64,000 nt of DNA from Nitrincola alkalilacustris (lineage in GTDB: Bacteria > Pseudomonadota > Gammaproteobacteria > Pseudomonadales > Balneatricaceae). How positions within the stretch are numbered: position 1 is the first letter of the stretch; every line of letters starts with the position of its first letter. Both the position numbers and the translations under genes were made by a program. The notes under the pieces are model-generated. The model had not been told where the DNA came from. It was given only the letters and a program-made list of their open reading frames with translations, and did not search any database. The stretch spans positions 186,001-250,000 of the forward strand of contig NZ_WBOM01000002.1 in NCBI RefSeq assembly GCF_008973755.1. Direction: 5' to 3'. Shown one piece after another: positions 38,619-48,139 of the stretch.

Positions 38619-40049
38619 ATGGGAAACATGACGCTGGTAAAACCGAATCTGCATCGAGTGGATGTGGATGCGCGACAGATGCTGTTTCATATCCCCAGCA
38701 GTAGTCTTTTTGAACTGGATGGGCTCAGTCGTGAACTGCTGGCTCTGTTTGATCAGCATGATCAGGTCAGCCCCGAACTGCTCCATCCTCTGTTTGTGCG
38801 TTACGGTCAGAGCGATGTCGAAGAGGTGCTGTCTGAGCTGAGTATACTGGAGGTCGTGTCTGATGTCAGTCGTGTCGCCAGGATCAATACGGTGCCGCAG
38901 AAGGTGACGCAGTTCCCGCTCACCACGGTGGTGTTGAATGTGAACACCGGCTGTAATCTGAGCTGCACCTACTGCTACAAAGAGGATCTGACCACCCCGT
39001 CCAAGGGGCAGAAGATGGGCTACGATGTTGCGATCAAATCGATCGAGATGTTGCTGCGCGAATCGCCTAACCAACCAAGCTACCATGTTGTGTTTTTTGG
39101 TGGCGAGCCCCTGAGCAATATGCCGTTGCTGCGTGATGTGGTCGACTACTGCGAGAAACGCTTTGCCGACCTGAATGCCGAGGTTGATTTCACGCTGACA
39201 ACCAATGCCACCTTGCTGACCGAAGAGCTGATCGACTGGTTTGATCAACACCGCTTTGGCCTCACCATTTCGATGGATGGACCCAAGGCGATGCATGACA
39301 AGAACCGTATCACGGTCGGTGGACAGGGCACCTATGATGTTGTCAGGAAAAAGGTGGAGTTGCTGCTCAGCCGTTATAAATCCCGGCCGGTAGGCTGTCG
39401 CGTCACACTGACACGAGGTGTGACCGATGTGGAGCGCATTTTTGACCATCTGTTCGATGAACTGGGATTTGCCGAAGTAGGTTTCGGGCCGGTGACATCG
39501 GGTGATATCAGTGATTTCAATCTGACCCAGGAGGAGCTGGCCGAAGTGTTTGCTGGCATGAAACGCCTCGGCAGACGCTATCTGCAGGAAGCACTGGCGG
39601 GCCGTAATCTCGGCTTCGGCAATATGCATCAGCTGCTGACGGATATGAACGAAGGCAACAAGAAACTGCTCCCCTGTGGTGCGGGTGTTGGCCTGTTGGC
39701 AGTGGATAAGGATGGTGGGCTTAACCTGTGTCACCGCTTCACCGGATCTGATCTGCCACTGTTCGGCGATGTCGACAAGGGCATCGACAAGCCGCGCCTG
39801 GCCGAATTTGTCGAGCAGCGCCTGGATCGCAGCAATACCGGCTGCGAAACCTGCCGTATCCGCAATCTCTGTTCCGGTGGTTGTTATCACGAAAGTTACG
39901 CTAAATATGGTGATCCCGCACATCCCTCCTATCACTACTGCGACCTGATGCGCGACTGGGTCGATTATGGTGTGGAGGTCTATTCGCGGATCATGCTGGA
40001 GAATCCGGGGTTCTTTGCGGCCCATGTCACCCCGAGGAGGAGTGCCTGA
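38619..40049 (+). CDS. qhpD: Radical SAM maturase forming thioether crosslinks in the gamma subunit
   Basis: 476 residues. N-terminal peptide-binding region of about 90 residues; radical SAM motif with Cys112, Cys116 and Cys119 (CNLSCTYCY) followed by GGEP; C-terminal SPASM-type cluster region with cysteines in [18 protein letters not shown] and YHYCD. QhpD is known to install Cys-to-Asp/Glu thioether bonds in QhpC in the cytoplasm. AAGAGGT lies upstream. It ends one base before qhpC. Confidence 0.95.
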   Translation: MGNMTLVKPNLHRVDVDARQMLFHIPSSSLFELDGLSRELLALFDQHDQVSPELLHPLFVRYGQSDVEEVLSELSILEVVSDVSRVARINTVPQKVTQFPLTTVVLNVNTGCNLSCTYCYKEDLTTPSKGQKMGYDVAIKSIEMLLRESPNQPSYHVVFFGGEPLSNMPLLRDVVDYCEKRFADLNAEVDFTLTTNATLLTEELIDWFDQHRFGLTISMDGPKAMHDKNRITVGGQGTYDVVRKKVELLLSRYKSRPVGCRVTLTRGVTDVERIFDHLFDELGFAEVGFGPVTSGDISDFNLTQEELAEVFAGMKRLGRRYLQEALAGRNLGFGNMHQLLTDMNEGNKKLLPCGAGVGLLAVDKDGGLNLCHRFTGSDLPLFGDVDKGIDKPRLAEFVEQRLDRSNTGCETCRIRNLCSGGCYHESYAKYGDPAHPSYHYCDLMRDWVDYGVEVYSRIMLENPGFFAAHVTPRRSA

Positions 40050-40050
40050 A

Positions 40051-40374
40051 ATGAAGCATCTGAAGTCGATGAATAAGAAAGCGCACCTGATCAATCAGGC
40101 GATAAACCCGGAGCAGGTGGAGGAGGTGGTTGCGATGCAAACGGTAGTCGGGTGCACCGCAACCACCGATCCCGGTTGGGAGCTGGATCCGTTTGGTGGG
40201 CTGGGCTCGCTGTGTCAGCCGATGGAGTCTGATCTGTATGGCTGTGCTGACGCCTGCTGGTGGCCAGCGCAGGTGCCCGACACCATGAGTACCTACCCTG
40301 ACTGGGGCAATGGGGTGGCAAAAGCGGATGAGGACTGGCGCAAGCTGGATGGTATCTTCGAAGATGGCGAGTAA
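40051..40374 (+). CDS. qhpC: QHNDH gamma subunit precursor (carries cysteine tryptophylquinone)
   Basis: 107 residues: a 28-residue leader ending VEEVVA and a 79-residue core starting MQTVVGC. All residues of the known crosslinks are present in the core: Cys7-Glu16, Cys27-Asp33 and Cys41-Asp49 thioethers, and Cys37 with Trp43 for the cofactor (segments [27 protein letters not shown] and [10 protein letters not shown]). The leader is the recognition and cleavage segment, not a Sec signal. Preceded by GAGGAGGAG. Its length and the exact 28-residue leader match the Paracoccus-type family. Confidence 0.95.
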   Translation: MKHLKSMNKKAHLINQAINPEQVEEVVAMQTVVGCTATTDPGWELDPFGGLGSLCQPMESDLYGCADACWWPAQVPDTMSTYPDWGNGVAKADEDWRKLDGIFEDGE

Positions 40375-40387
40375 CGGAGCCGGGCAT

Positions 40388-41500
40388 ATGAAACTGAATA
40401 GATTGTTCAAACAACACAGCATCAAGGGGTTGGCTGCAGCACTCCTGTGTGCATCTGCTCTACCGGTCAGCGCAGCTCAGGAGTATCTGCTGACGGTCAC
40501 CCGTCCCGGTCATCTGCATGTCATCGACATGAAAACCAATGAGGTGGAGCGCAGCTGTGATATTCCCGGAAAATTCGGTTCGGGGGCGATCACCGTATCA
40601 CCGGATGGCAAGACCGCATTCGTGCTGAGTAATATCTGGGAAGATGTCTATGGCTTTGATATTCGCAGCTGTCAGATCGTCTTTCATGCCGCACAGTCCA
40701 GCGCTAGCGAAAGAGTGAAGAGCTTCCAGTCCCTGACGGTGAGTCGTGACGGCACTGAGCTCTATACAGTGCAGAATCCAACGCGACTGCTCAGTGATCG
40801 CTATGAAATTCTGGAGCCACGTCTGGCGGTATACAGGATTGCGGATGGTCTTGGCGCACAACCGGTACGTACCTTTCCGGTCGATCGTCGCATCACCAAA
40901 ATTGCCGCAACCGATACCGGTGAGGTGATACTCGGGGGTGGTGATGTCAAGGCGATCAACACCCAGACGGGTGATGTGCGCATGGTTGCAGCCCTGCAAA
41001 ACTGGGATCGTGGACCCTTATGGTTACCACCGGATGCTTTTGCCATGCACTCCCAGGGTGAGCAGGCGAATGAATATATCATGCCCTACGTGACAGCCCG
41101 ATTCAGCGATGAAGAGTGGGATTTTGAAACCGCGGAATGGTGGTGGGGGTTGAGCCGTGTTGACCTCAGTACCGGCGAAGCGGAGTTGATAGAAGCAATT
41201 CCTTTCGAGTTTATAGTGTTCAACTTCATTACCGATCCGCGTGACAGCAATATCCTGTATGGCAGCTTCAACACCCTGTCCAAGCATGATATCAGTACGC
41301 AGGAGACACTGATCGTCAAGGAGATGCCGCACACCTACTACAACCTGAATATATCGGGTGATGGCTCGACCATCTATGTTGGTGGCACCAGCAGCGATAT
41401 TTCGATCCATGATTCTGAAACCCTTGAAAAGATCGGGGCGATACATCTCAGTGGTGACATGACCACGTCGGACCTGAGAGTGGCCACGATTCGGGAATAA
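40388..41500 (+). CDS. qhpB: QHNDH beta subunit
   Basis: 370 residues: Sec signal peptide (MKLNRLFKQ, hydrophobic LAAALLCASAL, cleavage after SAA), then seven-bladed beta-propeller-like repeats with YLLTVTRPGHLHVIDMKTNEV and VSPDGKTAFVLSNIW. Forms the enzyme with alpha and gamma and shapes the active-site cavity next to the quinone. ATG 40388 chosen because the signal peptide starts there. Confidence 0.93.
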   Translation: MKLNRLFKQHSIKGLAAALLCASALPVSAAQEYLLTVTRPGHLHVIDMKTNEVERSCDIPGKFGSGAITVSPDGKTAFVLSNIWEDVYGFDIRSCQIVFHAAQSSASERVKSFQSLTVSRDGTELYTVQNPTRLLSDRYEILEPRLAVYRIADGLGAQPVRTFPVDRRITKIAATDTGEVILGGGDVKAINTQTGDVRMVAALQNWDRGPLWLPPDAFAMHSQGEQANEYIMPYVTARFSDEEWDFETAEWWWGLSRVDLSTGEAELIEAIPFEFIVFNFITDPRDSNILYGSFNTLSKHDISTQETLIVKEMPHTYYNLNISGDGSTIYVGGTSSDISIHDSETLEKIGAIHLSGDMTTSDLRVATIRE

Positions 41501-41506
41501 CGCCTG

Positions 41507-43252
41507 ATGACTATCCTGCACTGGTTGGAAGGTGCTATCGACAAGCCGGTCACGCAGAGTCTGCGGGCTGGCTTTGTCTGGTTATACAGCTTTGTCAGCC
41601 CGCGCCGGAAAGCGATTCTGGGGTTGCTGGGATTGTCATTGCTAGCCTCGATGCTGGTACTGCTGCAACCCTGGCTGACCAAACTGCTGATTGATGATGG
41701 CCTGCTGGCCGGAGACTATCAGGCGCTGGTGATTGTGGCGGCGCTGATGATGCTGGTCGGGATCATTGGCACATTGCTGTCGGGCGTCAATCGTTACCTG
41801 CACACGCGACTGTCAGGGCAGATCCTTTTTGCACTACGCAGTGATCTGTATGGTCACCTGCAACGCTTATCACCCGGTTTCTTTGGCAAACGTCGAGTCG
41901 GTGATCTGCTGTCACGTATTGATGGTGATGTTGCCACCATTCAGCGCTTTGCCGTGGATAGCCTGTTCTCGGCGATCAGCAGCCTGATCGGATTGGCTGG
42001 TGCCCTGATTCTGATGCTGGCGCTCTCCTGGCAGCTGTCTCTGCTGGTGCTGGTGTTGATTCCACTGGAGGTGCTCTGGTTGCGCCGCATGCGTCGTCAG
42101 GTGGAGCAGCGTACCCGCGATCTGCGCGAAAAGTCCGCCGATCTGTCCAGTTTTCTGGTGGAAACCCTGCCCGCGATGAAGTTTATTCAGGCTTCCGGTC
42201 AGGAGGCACGAGAAAGGTCACAGCTGGATAATCTCAACGATCAGTACCTGTCACGCCTGTTGAAACTGCAGGTGACCGAGTTCTTCACTCATGCGATTCC
42301 CGGCACTTTGACCTCATTGACCCGTGCATCGGCATTTCTGATTGGTGGCTGGTGGGTGATACAGGGGCAATGGCAACTGGGTTCGCTGATCGCTTTTTCG
42401 ACCTATCTCGGCATGGCGATGGGGCCGGTCAACAGTTTACTGGGGCTCTATGTCGCGATTCAGCGCATGAGCGTCAGCCTGGAGCGGGTCTGGGAACTGA
42501 GAGCGACAGATATTCAAGTACAGGATGCAATCCAGCCGCGCCCTCTGGCACAACCGGCCAGAGGTCAGATTCAGCTCAGTGGGGTGTCATTTCGTTATGA
42601 TGAGCAATCTGATCCAATACTGGACGGTGTCAGCTTTACGCTTCCTGCGGGACAGAAAATTGCGCTGAGCGGAGCCTCGGGTGTGGGTAAATCCACTCTG
42701 ATCGACCTGCTGCATCGACATTTCGATCCAGATAGCGGCAGGATACTGCTCGATGGCGTTGATATCCGGGAGTTGGGCTTGGCTGATCTGCGTCGCAGTA
42801 TCGCGGTGGTCAGTCAGGATATCACACTGTTTCGTGGCACTCTGGCGGATAACCTGCGCTATGCGGCCCCGGATGCCAGTGAGGCTGAAATACAGGTAGC
42901 AGCACAACAGGCGCAACTGGATGATCTCATCAACCGATTACCGATGGGGATTCATGGCCTGATTGGTGAGCGCGGCCAGCAGCTCTCGGGTGGCCAGCGC
43001 CAGCGTATCGCCATAGCCCGGGCTTTACTGCAGCAACCCCTGGTGCTGGTGCTGGATGAAGCCACTTCAGCGGTAGATGAACTGACCGAAATGCAGGTGA
43101 TAGCTGCAGTGGACCAGTTGTTTGCCGACAAGACACGCATCCTGATCAGTCATCGACGCAGCACGCTTCATGGGGCCGATCTGCAACTGCTGCTGGCTGA
43201 AGGGCAGCTGAGGGGATTGCCATTACTGGATGAGGTAGTAGGTGATGGCTGA
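41507..43252 (+). CDS. qhpF: ABC transporter (fused TM and ATPase) exporting the gamma subunit
   Basis: 581 residues: six membrane helices then an ATPase with Walker A SGASGVGKST, signature LSGGQRQRIAIARAL, Walker B LVLVLDEATSAVD and switch His. A half-transporter acting as a homodimer. In qhp operons this family is assigned to moving the crosslinked gamma subunit to the periplasm; position here supports that. Confidence 0.9.
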   Translation: MTILHWLEGAIDKPVTQSLRAGFVWLYSFVSPRRKAILGLLGLSLLASMLVLLQPWLTKLLIDDGLLAGDYQALVIVAALMMLVGIIGTLLSGVNRYLHTRLSGQILFALRSDLYGHLQRLSPGFFGKRRVGDLLSRIDGDVATIQRFAVDSLFSAISSLIGLAGALILMLALSWQLSLLVLVLIPLEVLWLRRMRRQVEQRTRDLREKSADLSSFLVETLPAMKFIQASGQEARERSQLDNLNDQYLSRLLKLQVTEFFTHAIPGTLTSLTRASAFLIGGWWVIQGQWQLGSLIAFSTYLGMAMGPVNSLLGLYVAIQRMSVSLERVWELRATDIQVQDAIQPRPLAQPARGQIQLSGVSFRYDEQSDPILDGVSFTLPAGQKIALSGASGVGKSTLIDLLHRHFDPDSGRILLDGVDIRELGLADLRRSIAVVSQDITLFRGTLADNLRYAAPDASEAEIQVAAQQAQLDDLINRLPMGIHGLIGERGQQLSGGQRQRIAIARALLQQPLVLVLDEATSAVDELTEMQVIAAVDQLFADKTRILISHRRSTLHGADLQLLLAEGQLRGLPLLDEVVGDG

Positions 43253-43928
43253 GGGCAGAGTGCGTATCGGGCTGGTGGACAGTGGTTTCAGCCCAGCGCA
43301 GGCGTCCTGGGTGCAGGTGGCTGCGGGCTTTGAAGTGATCGAGCATCAACTGTGGCTGGTGGATACCCAACCGGATCAACAGGGCCATGGTACGCGGCTG
43401 CTGGAGGTGATTCATGCACTGGCACCAGAGGCTGAACTGCTGATGGCTCAGGTGTTCAGGCAGCGTCTGACGACAACAGCGGCACAGGTGGCAGCAGCTA
43501 TCGACTGGCTGGTTAAGCAGAAGGTCGATCTGATCAATCTGAGTCTGGGTCTGAGGCAGCACCGAGAGGTGCTGCAGCAGGCTTGTGAGCGTGCGTTTAA
43601 GGCAGGGGTTCATATCTGTGCAGCCAGCCCGGCACGTGGCGAACCTGTTTATCCGGCCAGCTACCCTGGTGTATTCAGAATGACCGGCGATGCACGCTGT
43701 GATCGTTATGAGATTGCGCATCTGGAAACCGCGTTTGCGGATTTTGCTGGCTGCGTGAAGCCTATCAATGGGCAGCAGAATCTCTCTGGAGCAAGTATTG
43801 GTTGTGCGCATATGAGCGCACATATCGCCCGTTATCTGGCTGAACAGCGAAGTAAACGTCCATCGCAGGTGCGACAGTGGTTGATCCAGCAGGCACATTA
43901 CCAGGGCGCAGAGAGGCGATCGTCATGA
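43245..43928 (+). CDS. qhpE: Subtilisin-like leader peptidase
   Basis: 227 residues, a small S8-type serine protease with triad Asp12 (GLVDSGF), His48 (QGHGTRLL) and Ser184 (SGASIGCAHM) and oxyanion region NLSLG. No signal peptide, so cytosolic, fitting removal of the QhpC leader before export. Overlaps qhpF by 8 bp and qhpG by 4 bp. ATG 43245 follows GTAGTAGGTG. Confidence 0.92.
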   Translation: MAEGRVRIGLVDSGFSPAQASWVQVAAGFEVIEHQLWLVDTQPDQQGHGTRLLEVIHALAPEAELLMAQVFRQRLTTTAAQVAAAIDWLVKQKVDLINLSLGLRQHREVLQQACERAFKAGVHICAASPARGEPVYPASYPGVFRMTGDARCDRYEIAHLETAFADFAGCVKPINGQQNLSGASIGCAHMSAHIARYLAEQRSKRPSQVRQWLIQQAHYQGAERRSS

Positions 43929-45238
43929 GTCCACAAATTCTGATTCTTGGTGGTGGACCGGCGGCCGCGGCAACTGCAATCGGGCTGCGTCGTCTGCAAT
44001 ATTCGGTGACTGTCATCGCTGAACCCAGGCCATTTACTGCGGTGGAGGGTGTTTCGGAAAGAGCGCTGCAGGGTATGAATCATGCCGGATTTCACCATGC
44101 TCTAGCGACTGTCTCGCCGCCTTCTTTGCGTCGTGTGACCTGGCAGGGGCAGACCAGTGCCGCCAATACTGAGCACTTGATCGAACGTCAGAAATTTGAT
44201 CAGGCGCTGGTATCGGACATGCAGGTGGCCGGTGTGGATTATCAGATCGGGCGGGTTATAAAACTGACCAGCGATGTCACTGGGCATAGTGTCGTGGTGC
44301 GCAGCCATGATGCAGGTGAATACCAATTGGATGCGGACTTCCTTGTAGAAGCCAGAGGGCGTGCAGCCCCGCTTGGAGAACTGCCCCGCCTGCGCGGACC
44401 GGAAACCCTCTCTATCCTGCAATACTGGCAGGGCGAGACAGGCCAGCCCTGCTCGGCGGTGGAAAACTTCACGGATGGCTGGGCCTGGATGGCACGCATG
44501 CTGGATGGCCGGCGTTACCTGCAACTGACGCTTGATCCCGCAGCAGAGAAGCTGCCACCCAAAGGCGAACTCGCGAGCTGGTGCACTGAGCGTCTGAACG
44601 CACTGACTCAGAGCACTCACTTCATGACCGGCGCGACCTATCTGGATCAGCATGCGCGTACCAGTACGCCTGTGCTGTGCCTGCAGTGTGCAGGGCATAA
44701 CTGGTTACGGATAGGTGATGCCGCCATGGCTGTCGACCCCTTATCCGGCAATGGCATTTTTCAGGCGATCTCATCTGCGCTGCAGGCGCCGGCAGTGATC
44801 AATACATTGCTGACAAGCCCTGAGCAGCAAGAGATAGCCATCGCTTTTCATCAGGAGCGGATATCTGGGCTTTTCTACCGCTTTGCCCGTGTCGGGCGTG
44901 ACTTTTATGCCGAGATTGATACAGACAGTCACCCCTTCTGGCACGCGCGCGCGCATTGGCCGGATCAGCAGTCCCTGCATACGACTGTTAGTCCCGATCA
45001 GGTCACAATCGGATTGCGCTCGGTGGTGGATGGATCATTGATTCGTGAAAGGCCGGTGGTGATCACACCCGACCAGCCGATGGGTATCTGGCATCTGCAG
45101 GGAGTGCAGATGGCGCCCTTACTGGAATCGCTGCAGCAGGAACCTGATACTGATCCGGTCACAATACTGCAAGCTCAACTGCCACCTGATCAGGCACGCA
45201 ATCTGGTGCAGTGGATGCGCCAGCAGGGCTGGATCTGA
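43925..45238 (+). CDS. qhpG: Flavin monooxygenase for tryptophylquinone formation
   Basis: 437 residues of the flavoprotein hydroxylase/halogenase-like class: dinucleotide-binding ILGGGPAAAATAIGL, ribityl motif IGDAAMAVDPLSGNGIFQAISSA. QhpG is established as adding two hydroxyls to the gamma-subunit tryptophan during cofactor formation. Last gene of the operon, convergent with the LuxR-type gene 51 bp on. An AraC-type qhpR, present in other qhp clusters, is not seen. Confidence 0.92.
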   Translation: MSPQILILGGGPAAAATAIGLRRLQYSVTVIAEPRPFTAVEGVSERALQGMNHAGFHHALATVSPPSLRRVTWQGQTSAANTEHLIERQKFDQALVSDMQVAGVDYQIGRVIKLTSDVTGHSVVVRSHDAGEYQLDADFLVEARGRAAPLGELPRLRGPETLSILQYWQGETGQPCSAVENFTDGWAWMARMLDGRRYLQLTLDPAAEKLPPKGELASWCTERLNALTQSTHFMTGATYLDQHARTSTPVLCLQCAGHNWLRIGDAAMAVDPLSGNGIFQAISSALQAPAVINTLLTSPEQQEIAIAFHQERISGLFYRFARVGRDFYAEIDTDSHPFWHARAHWPDQQSLHTTVSPDQVTIGLRSVVDGSLIRERPVVITPDQPMGIWHLQGVQMAPLLESLQQEPDTDPVTILQAQLPPDQARNLVQWMRQQGWI

Positions 45239-45289
45239 GCGTTTCAGCCATACAGCCACTCAATTCGGTGACTCTTTTCAGCTACCTTT

Positions 45290-46123
45290 TCATCCACCCA
45301 GTAGTGCAATTAACTCGGTTTTACGCCTTATCCCCAGCTTCTGATAGGCGCGCTGGCGATAGGTCGATACCGACGTGGCCGACAGGTTGAGTGTCTGGGC
45401 GATGGTTTTGACCGGATGGGCGCGAGCGATCATCCGGCACACCTGTGCTTCACGCTCCGACAGCGACGCCAACAACAGATGACGCTGCCCCTGCAGGTCG
45501 GAATTATCGCGCAGCTGCCTGATCAGCAGGGCGCTGACAATCGGTACCGCCTGCTTCAGGCGCTCCAGCTCCTGCTGGGTAAACAGCCCCTTTTCCGCAG
45601 AACGGTAGAAGTTGATATAGAACAGGTTGCCGCTCTCCTCATCGCGCACAGCGATCGCGAACTTTTCATTCAATGCCGGCTGATTGAAAAACGTCTGACG
45701 GTACACTGCCGGCAGTGAGCGGTGCAGTAGCACTTCGCAGGCATGCTCTCCCGGATTATCCCTTACCTCAGCGATCAACTGTTGCAACAAACCATCCTTG
45801 CGGAACTGGCCCCCGGCATAGAGGCGAGCCAGCTCCAGGCCCAGCTCCGGGTTGCTCCGATTATGCGCCAGACGACAGCGCATCTGATCCGCGTGAGAGT
45901 CGAGCTCAAATACCATGAACTGCTCGATCACGGCGATCTGCGACATCAATTGAAAGAAACGCGGAAAAAAGCGGCCACTGCCCAGCGCCTCGATACACGA
46001 GGCGATGACAAGGCTCTGCTGCTGATCCGCAGTCTGTAATGCGTGCTGAGGCGAGGTCTTTGAAGGCATGCTGGCATCATTATCCGTGCAGGCCGGTCTG
46101 TCAATCTGTGTTGAGTTTGTCAT
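45290..46123 (-). CDS. LuxR-family transcriptional regulator
   Basis: 277 residues from ATG 46123; the frame is open further upstream but that part reads antisense to the next gene. An ATG at 46069 is an alternative; neither has a strong ribosome site. The N-terminal 200 residues have no domain I can name (GAF-like fold possible); the last 60 are a GerE/LuxR helix-turn-helix (LSEREAQVCRMIARA through SVSTYRQRAYQKLGI). No receiver domain. Divergent from the flavin monooxygenase gene 84 bp away, which it most likely controls; a role in qhp control is possible. Confidence 0.85.
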   Translation of the reverse strand: MTNSTQIDRPACTDNDASMPSKTSPQHALQTADQQQSLVIASCIEALGSGRFFPRFFQLMSQIAVIEQFMVFELDSHADQMRCRLAHNRSNPELGLELARLYAGGQFRKDGLLQQLIAEVRDNPGEHACEVLLHRSLPAVYRQTFFNQPALNEKFAIAVRDEESGNLFYINFYRSAEKGLFTQQELERLKQAVPIVSALLIRQLRDNSDLQGQRHLLLASLSEREAQVCRMIARAHPVKTIAQTLNLSATSVSTYRQRAYQKLGIRRKTELIALLGG

Positions 46124-46207
46124 AGTTTTACTAGGACAGGGCTCAGGGGCACCAGTGGTTAAGGTAGAGGTACAAGAACAACCAACAGGATTTCGAGGAC
46201 GCCTCTG

Positions 46208-47902
46208 ATGCATCAGCCTGATACCACGCCACGTCACTCCATCTATTATGACTACAGGGTTTACCCTTTCTCGCGCCCGCCGGAGATGGATGGCCACTCT
46301 CTGAACCACCAGGTAGTGATCGTCGGGGCCGGCCCGATCGGTATGATGACCGCTTTGAACCTTGCACAACATGGGATCCCCAGCGTGGTGCTGGAGGCGG
46401 ATAATCAGGTGTCTCACGGCAGTCGTGCCATCGTTTTTACCCGCCGTTCGATGGAGATACTGCAGCAGGTGGGCGTAACGGCCCGCATACTAGAGAAGGC
46501 CCTGCCCTGGTCCAGAGGCAACTCCTTTTATCGTGGGCAATGTGTGTTTCGGATGGAGGCACCGGATACACCGGACAGTCGCTTTCGTCCAATGTACAAC
46601 CTGCAGCAACAGTATCTGGAGGAGTATATTCTGGATCAGGTGATGCACAGTGAGCTGATCGAGATGCGTTGGGCCAGCAAAGTGATGGCCGTGGAGCAGG
46701 ATGACAACAGCGTACATCTGACGGTGGACACTCCCGAGGGCGAGTATCGCCTGACAAGCGACTGGCTGGTGGCGGCTGATGGTGCACGCTCCTTTGTCCG
46801 CAGTGCCCTGAATCAGCGGATGGAAGGCGCGAGCTATAGTGGCCAGTTCGTGATTGCGGATATCCGCATCGATCTGGATTTTCCGACCGAGCGCAGGGCC
46901 TATTTTGATCCCGAGTGGAATCCGGGCAATACCGTACTGATGCATCGTGAGCCGGATAATATCTGGCGTATCGACTATCAGTTGCCGCAGGGTGAAACAC
47001 CCGAGCAGGCACTGTCGGAAGCGTCGCTGCATCAGCGGATCAATGCGCAGCTGAAAATGGTCGGTATCGATGCTCCCTGGGAGCTGGACTGGTGTTCGGT
47101 CTACTCCGCCCGTACGCTGACACTGCCTGATTATCGCGTGGGGCGTGTGGTGTTTACCGGCGATGCTGCGCATATTCTGCCGATTTTTGGCGTACGCGGT
47201 GCCAACACCGGGCTGCAGGATTGTCAGAATCTGGCCTGGAAGCTGGCTCTGCATATCAAGGGGGTGGCCGGCCTTGATCTGGTGGACAGCTACAGCAGCG
47301 AGCGGGTGCAGGCGGCCAGAGAGATTATCGATGAGGCTGGCAAGAGTACTCGCTTCATGGCACCGCCGAGCAAGGGTTATCGCCTGTTGAGAGATGCGAC
47401 CCTCTCCCTGTCCCTGCAGAAGGATTTCGTCGGCCCCTTGTTTCACTGGCGCACCTCTCGTGCACACAACTATCCCGATTCAAGCCTGAATACGGCGGCG
47501 GACAATGCGGTTTTTGCCAGTGGTCCGGCGAATGGCATGCCGCTGGAAAATATTCAGCTGAGCGAGAATAACTATCTGTTTGATCATCTGGATAACGCCT
47601 TTAATCTGCTTCTGTTCAATCTGACGCCAGTTCAGTTGGATCAGATGCAGACTCTGCAGGCTAATCTGCGGGCTGAAGAGATCCCGATCAATCTTCTGCA
47701 TGTCACCAGTCGCCCTGCCGAGCAGGCGGAGCCATCTGTCACGCAACTGGTGGATATCAGTGGTCATATGCGCAGTGCCTATGGTGCCGGTTCCGGCAGT
47801 GTTTATCTGGCAAGGCCTGATCATCATGTCGCGGCGCGCTGGTTATCACTGGATGTGGCAGCGGTAAAACAGGCGATAGACAACATTCTGAATAAAGCAT
47901 GA
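46208..47902 (+). CDS. FAD-dependent aromatic-ring monooxygenase
   Basis: 564 residues of the PF01494 class (phenol/3-hydroxyphenylpropionate hydroxylase-like): FAD motif VIVGAGPIGMMTALNLA, mid motif DWLVAADGARSFVR, ribityl motif FTGDAAHILPIFGVRGANTG and a thioredoxin-like C-terminal domain. Substrate unknown. Context with amine oxidation suggests a phenolic product of an aromatic amine, but this is a guess. Followed by, and overlapping the upstream edge of, a DUF2783 gene. Confidence 0.88.
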   Translation: MHQPDTTPRHSIYYDYRVYPFSRPPEMDGHSLNHQVVIVGAGPIGMMTALNLAQHGIPSVVLEADNQVSHGSRAIVFTRRSMEILQQVGVTARILEKALPWSRGNSFYRGQCVFRMEAPDTPDSRFRPMYNLQQQYLEEYILDQVMHSELIEMRWASKVMAVEQDDNSVHLTVDTPEGEYRLTSDWLVAADGARSFVRSALNQRMEGASYSGQFVIADIRIDLDFPTERRAYFDPEWNPGNTVLMHREPDNIWRIDYQLPQGETPEQALSEASLHQRINAQLKMVGIDAPWELDWCSVYSARTLTLPDYRVGRVVFTGDAAHILPIFGVRGANTGLQDCQNLAWKLALHIKGVAGLDLVDSYSSERVQAAREIIDEAGKSTRFMAPPSKGYRLLRDATLSLSLQKDFVGPLFHWRTSRAHNYPDSSLNTAADNAVFASGPANGMPLENIQLSENNYLFDHLDNAFNLLLFNLTPVQLDQMQTLQANLRAEEIPINLLHVTSRPAEQAEPSVTQLVDISGHMRSAYGAGSGSVYLARPDHHVAARWLSLDVAAVKQAIDNILNKA

Positions 47903-47913
47903 GAGGTAAGATG

Positions 47914-48096
47914 ATGAACAGCAATCTGAGACCACAGGAGCTGGAAAGCGTATATGACGCGCTGGCCGAATCCCTCGATCAGGCCGGTGAGCAGGATCGG
48001 CTGTACCTGGTCAAGGTCGCCTTGTGTCTGGCCAATCTGACCGGTGATGCGGACGCGGTATTGAACAGTTTCAGAGAGTGTCTTGAGGATCTGTAG
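47914..48096 (+). CDS. DUF2783 small protein
   Basis: 60 residues from ATG 47914, 7 bases after GAGAGG (ATG 47911 and 47899 are in frame too). All-helical, acidic; LESVYDALAESLDQ and LYLVKVALCLANLTGDADAV match the DUF2783 pattern. Members commonly sit beside FAD monooxygenases of the preceding type, so it may be a helper subunit; no function is established. Confidence 0.78.
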   Translation: MNSNLRPQELESVYDALAESLDQAGEQDRLYLVKVALCLANLTGDADAVLNSFRECLEDL

Positions 48097-48139
48097 TCGA
48101 TAAAAGAAGTTTACAGTCAGGATGAAAGCCGGGTCTGAT

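Noticed and set aside
38499-40094. 531-residue open frame on the minus strand
   Set aside because: Antisense shadow of qhpD; no family match and no ribosome site, while the plus frame has full radical SAM motifs.
45290-46417. 375-residue version of the LuxR-type protein
   Set aside because: The first 98 residues read antisense into the next gene and its promoter and show no domain; ATG 46123 is more reasonable.
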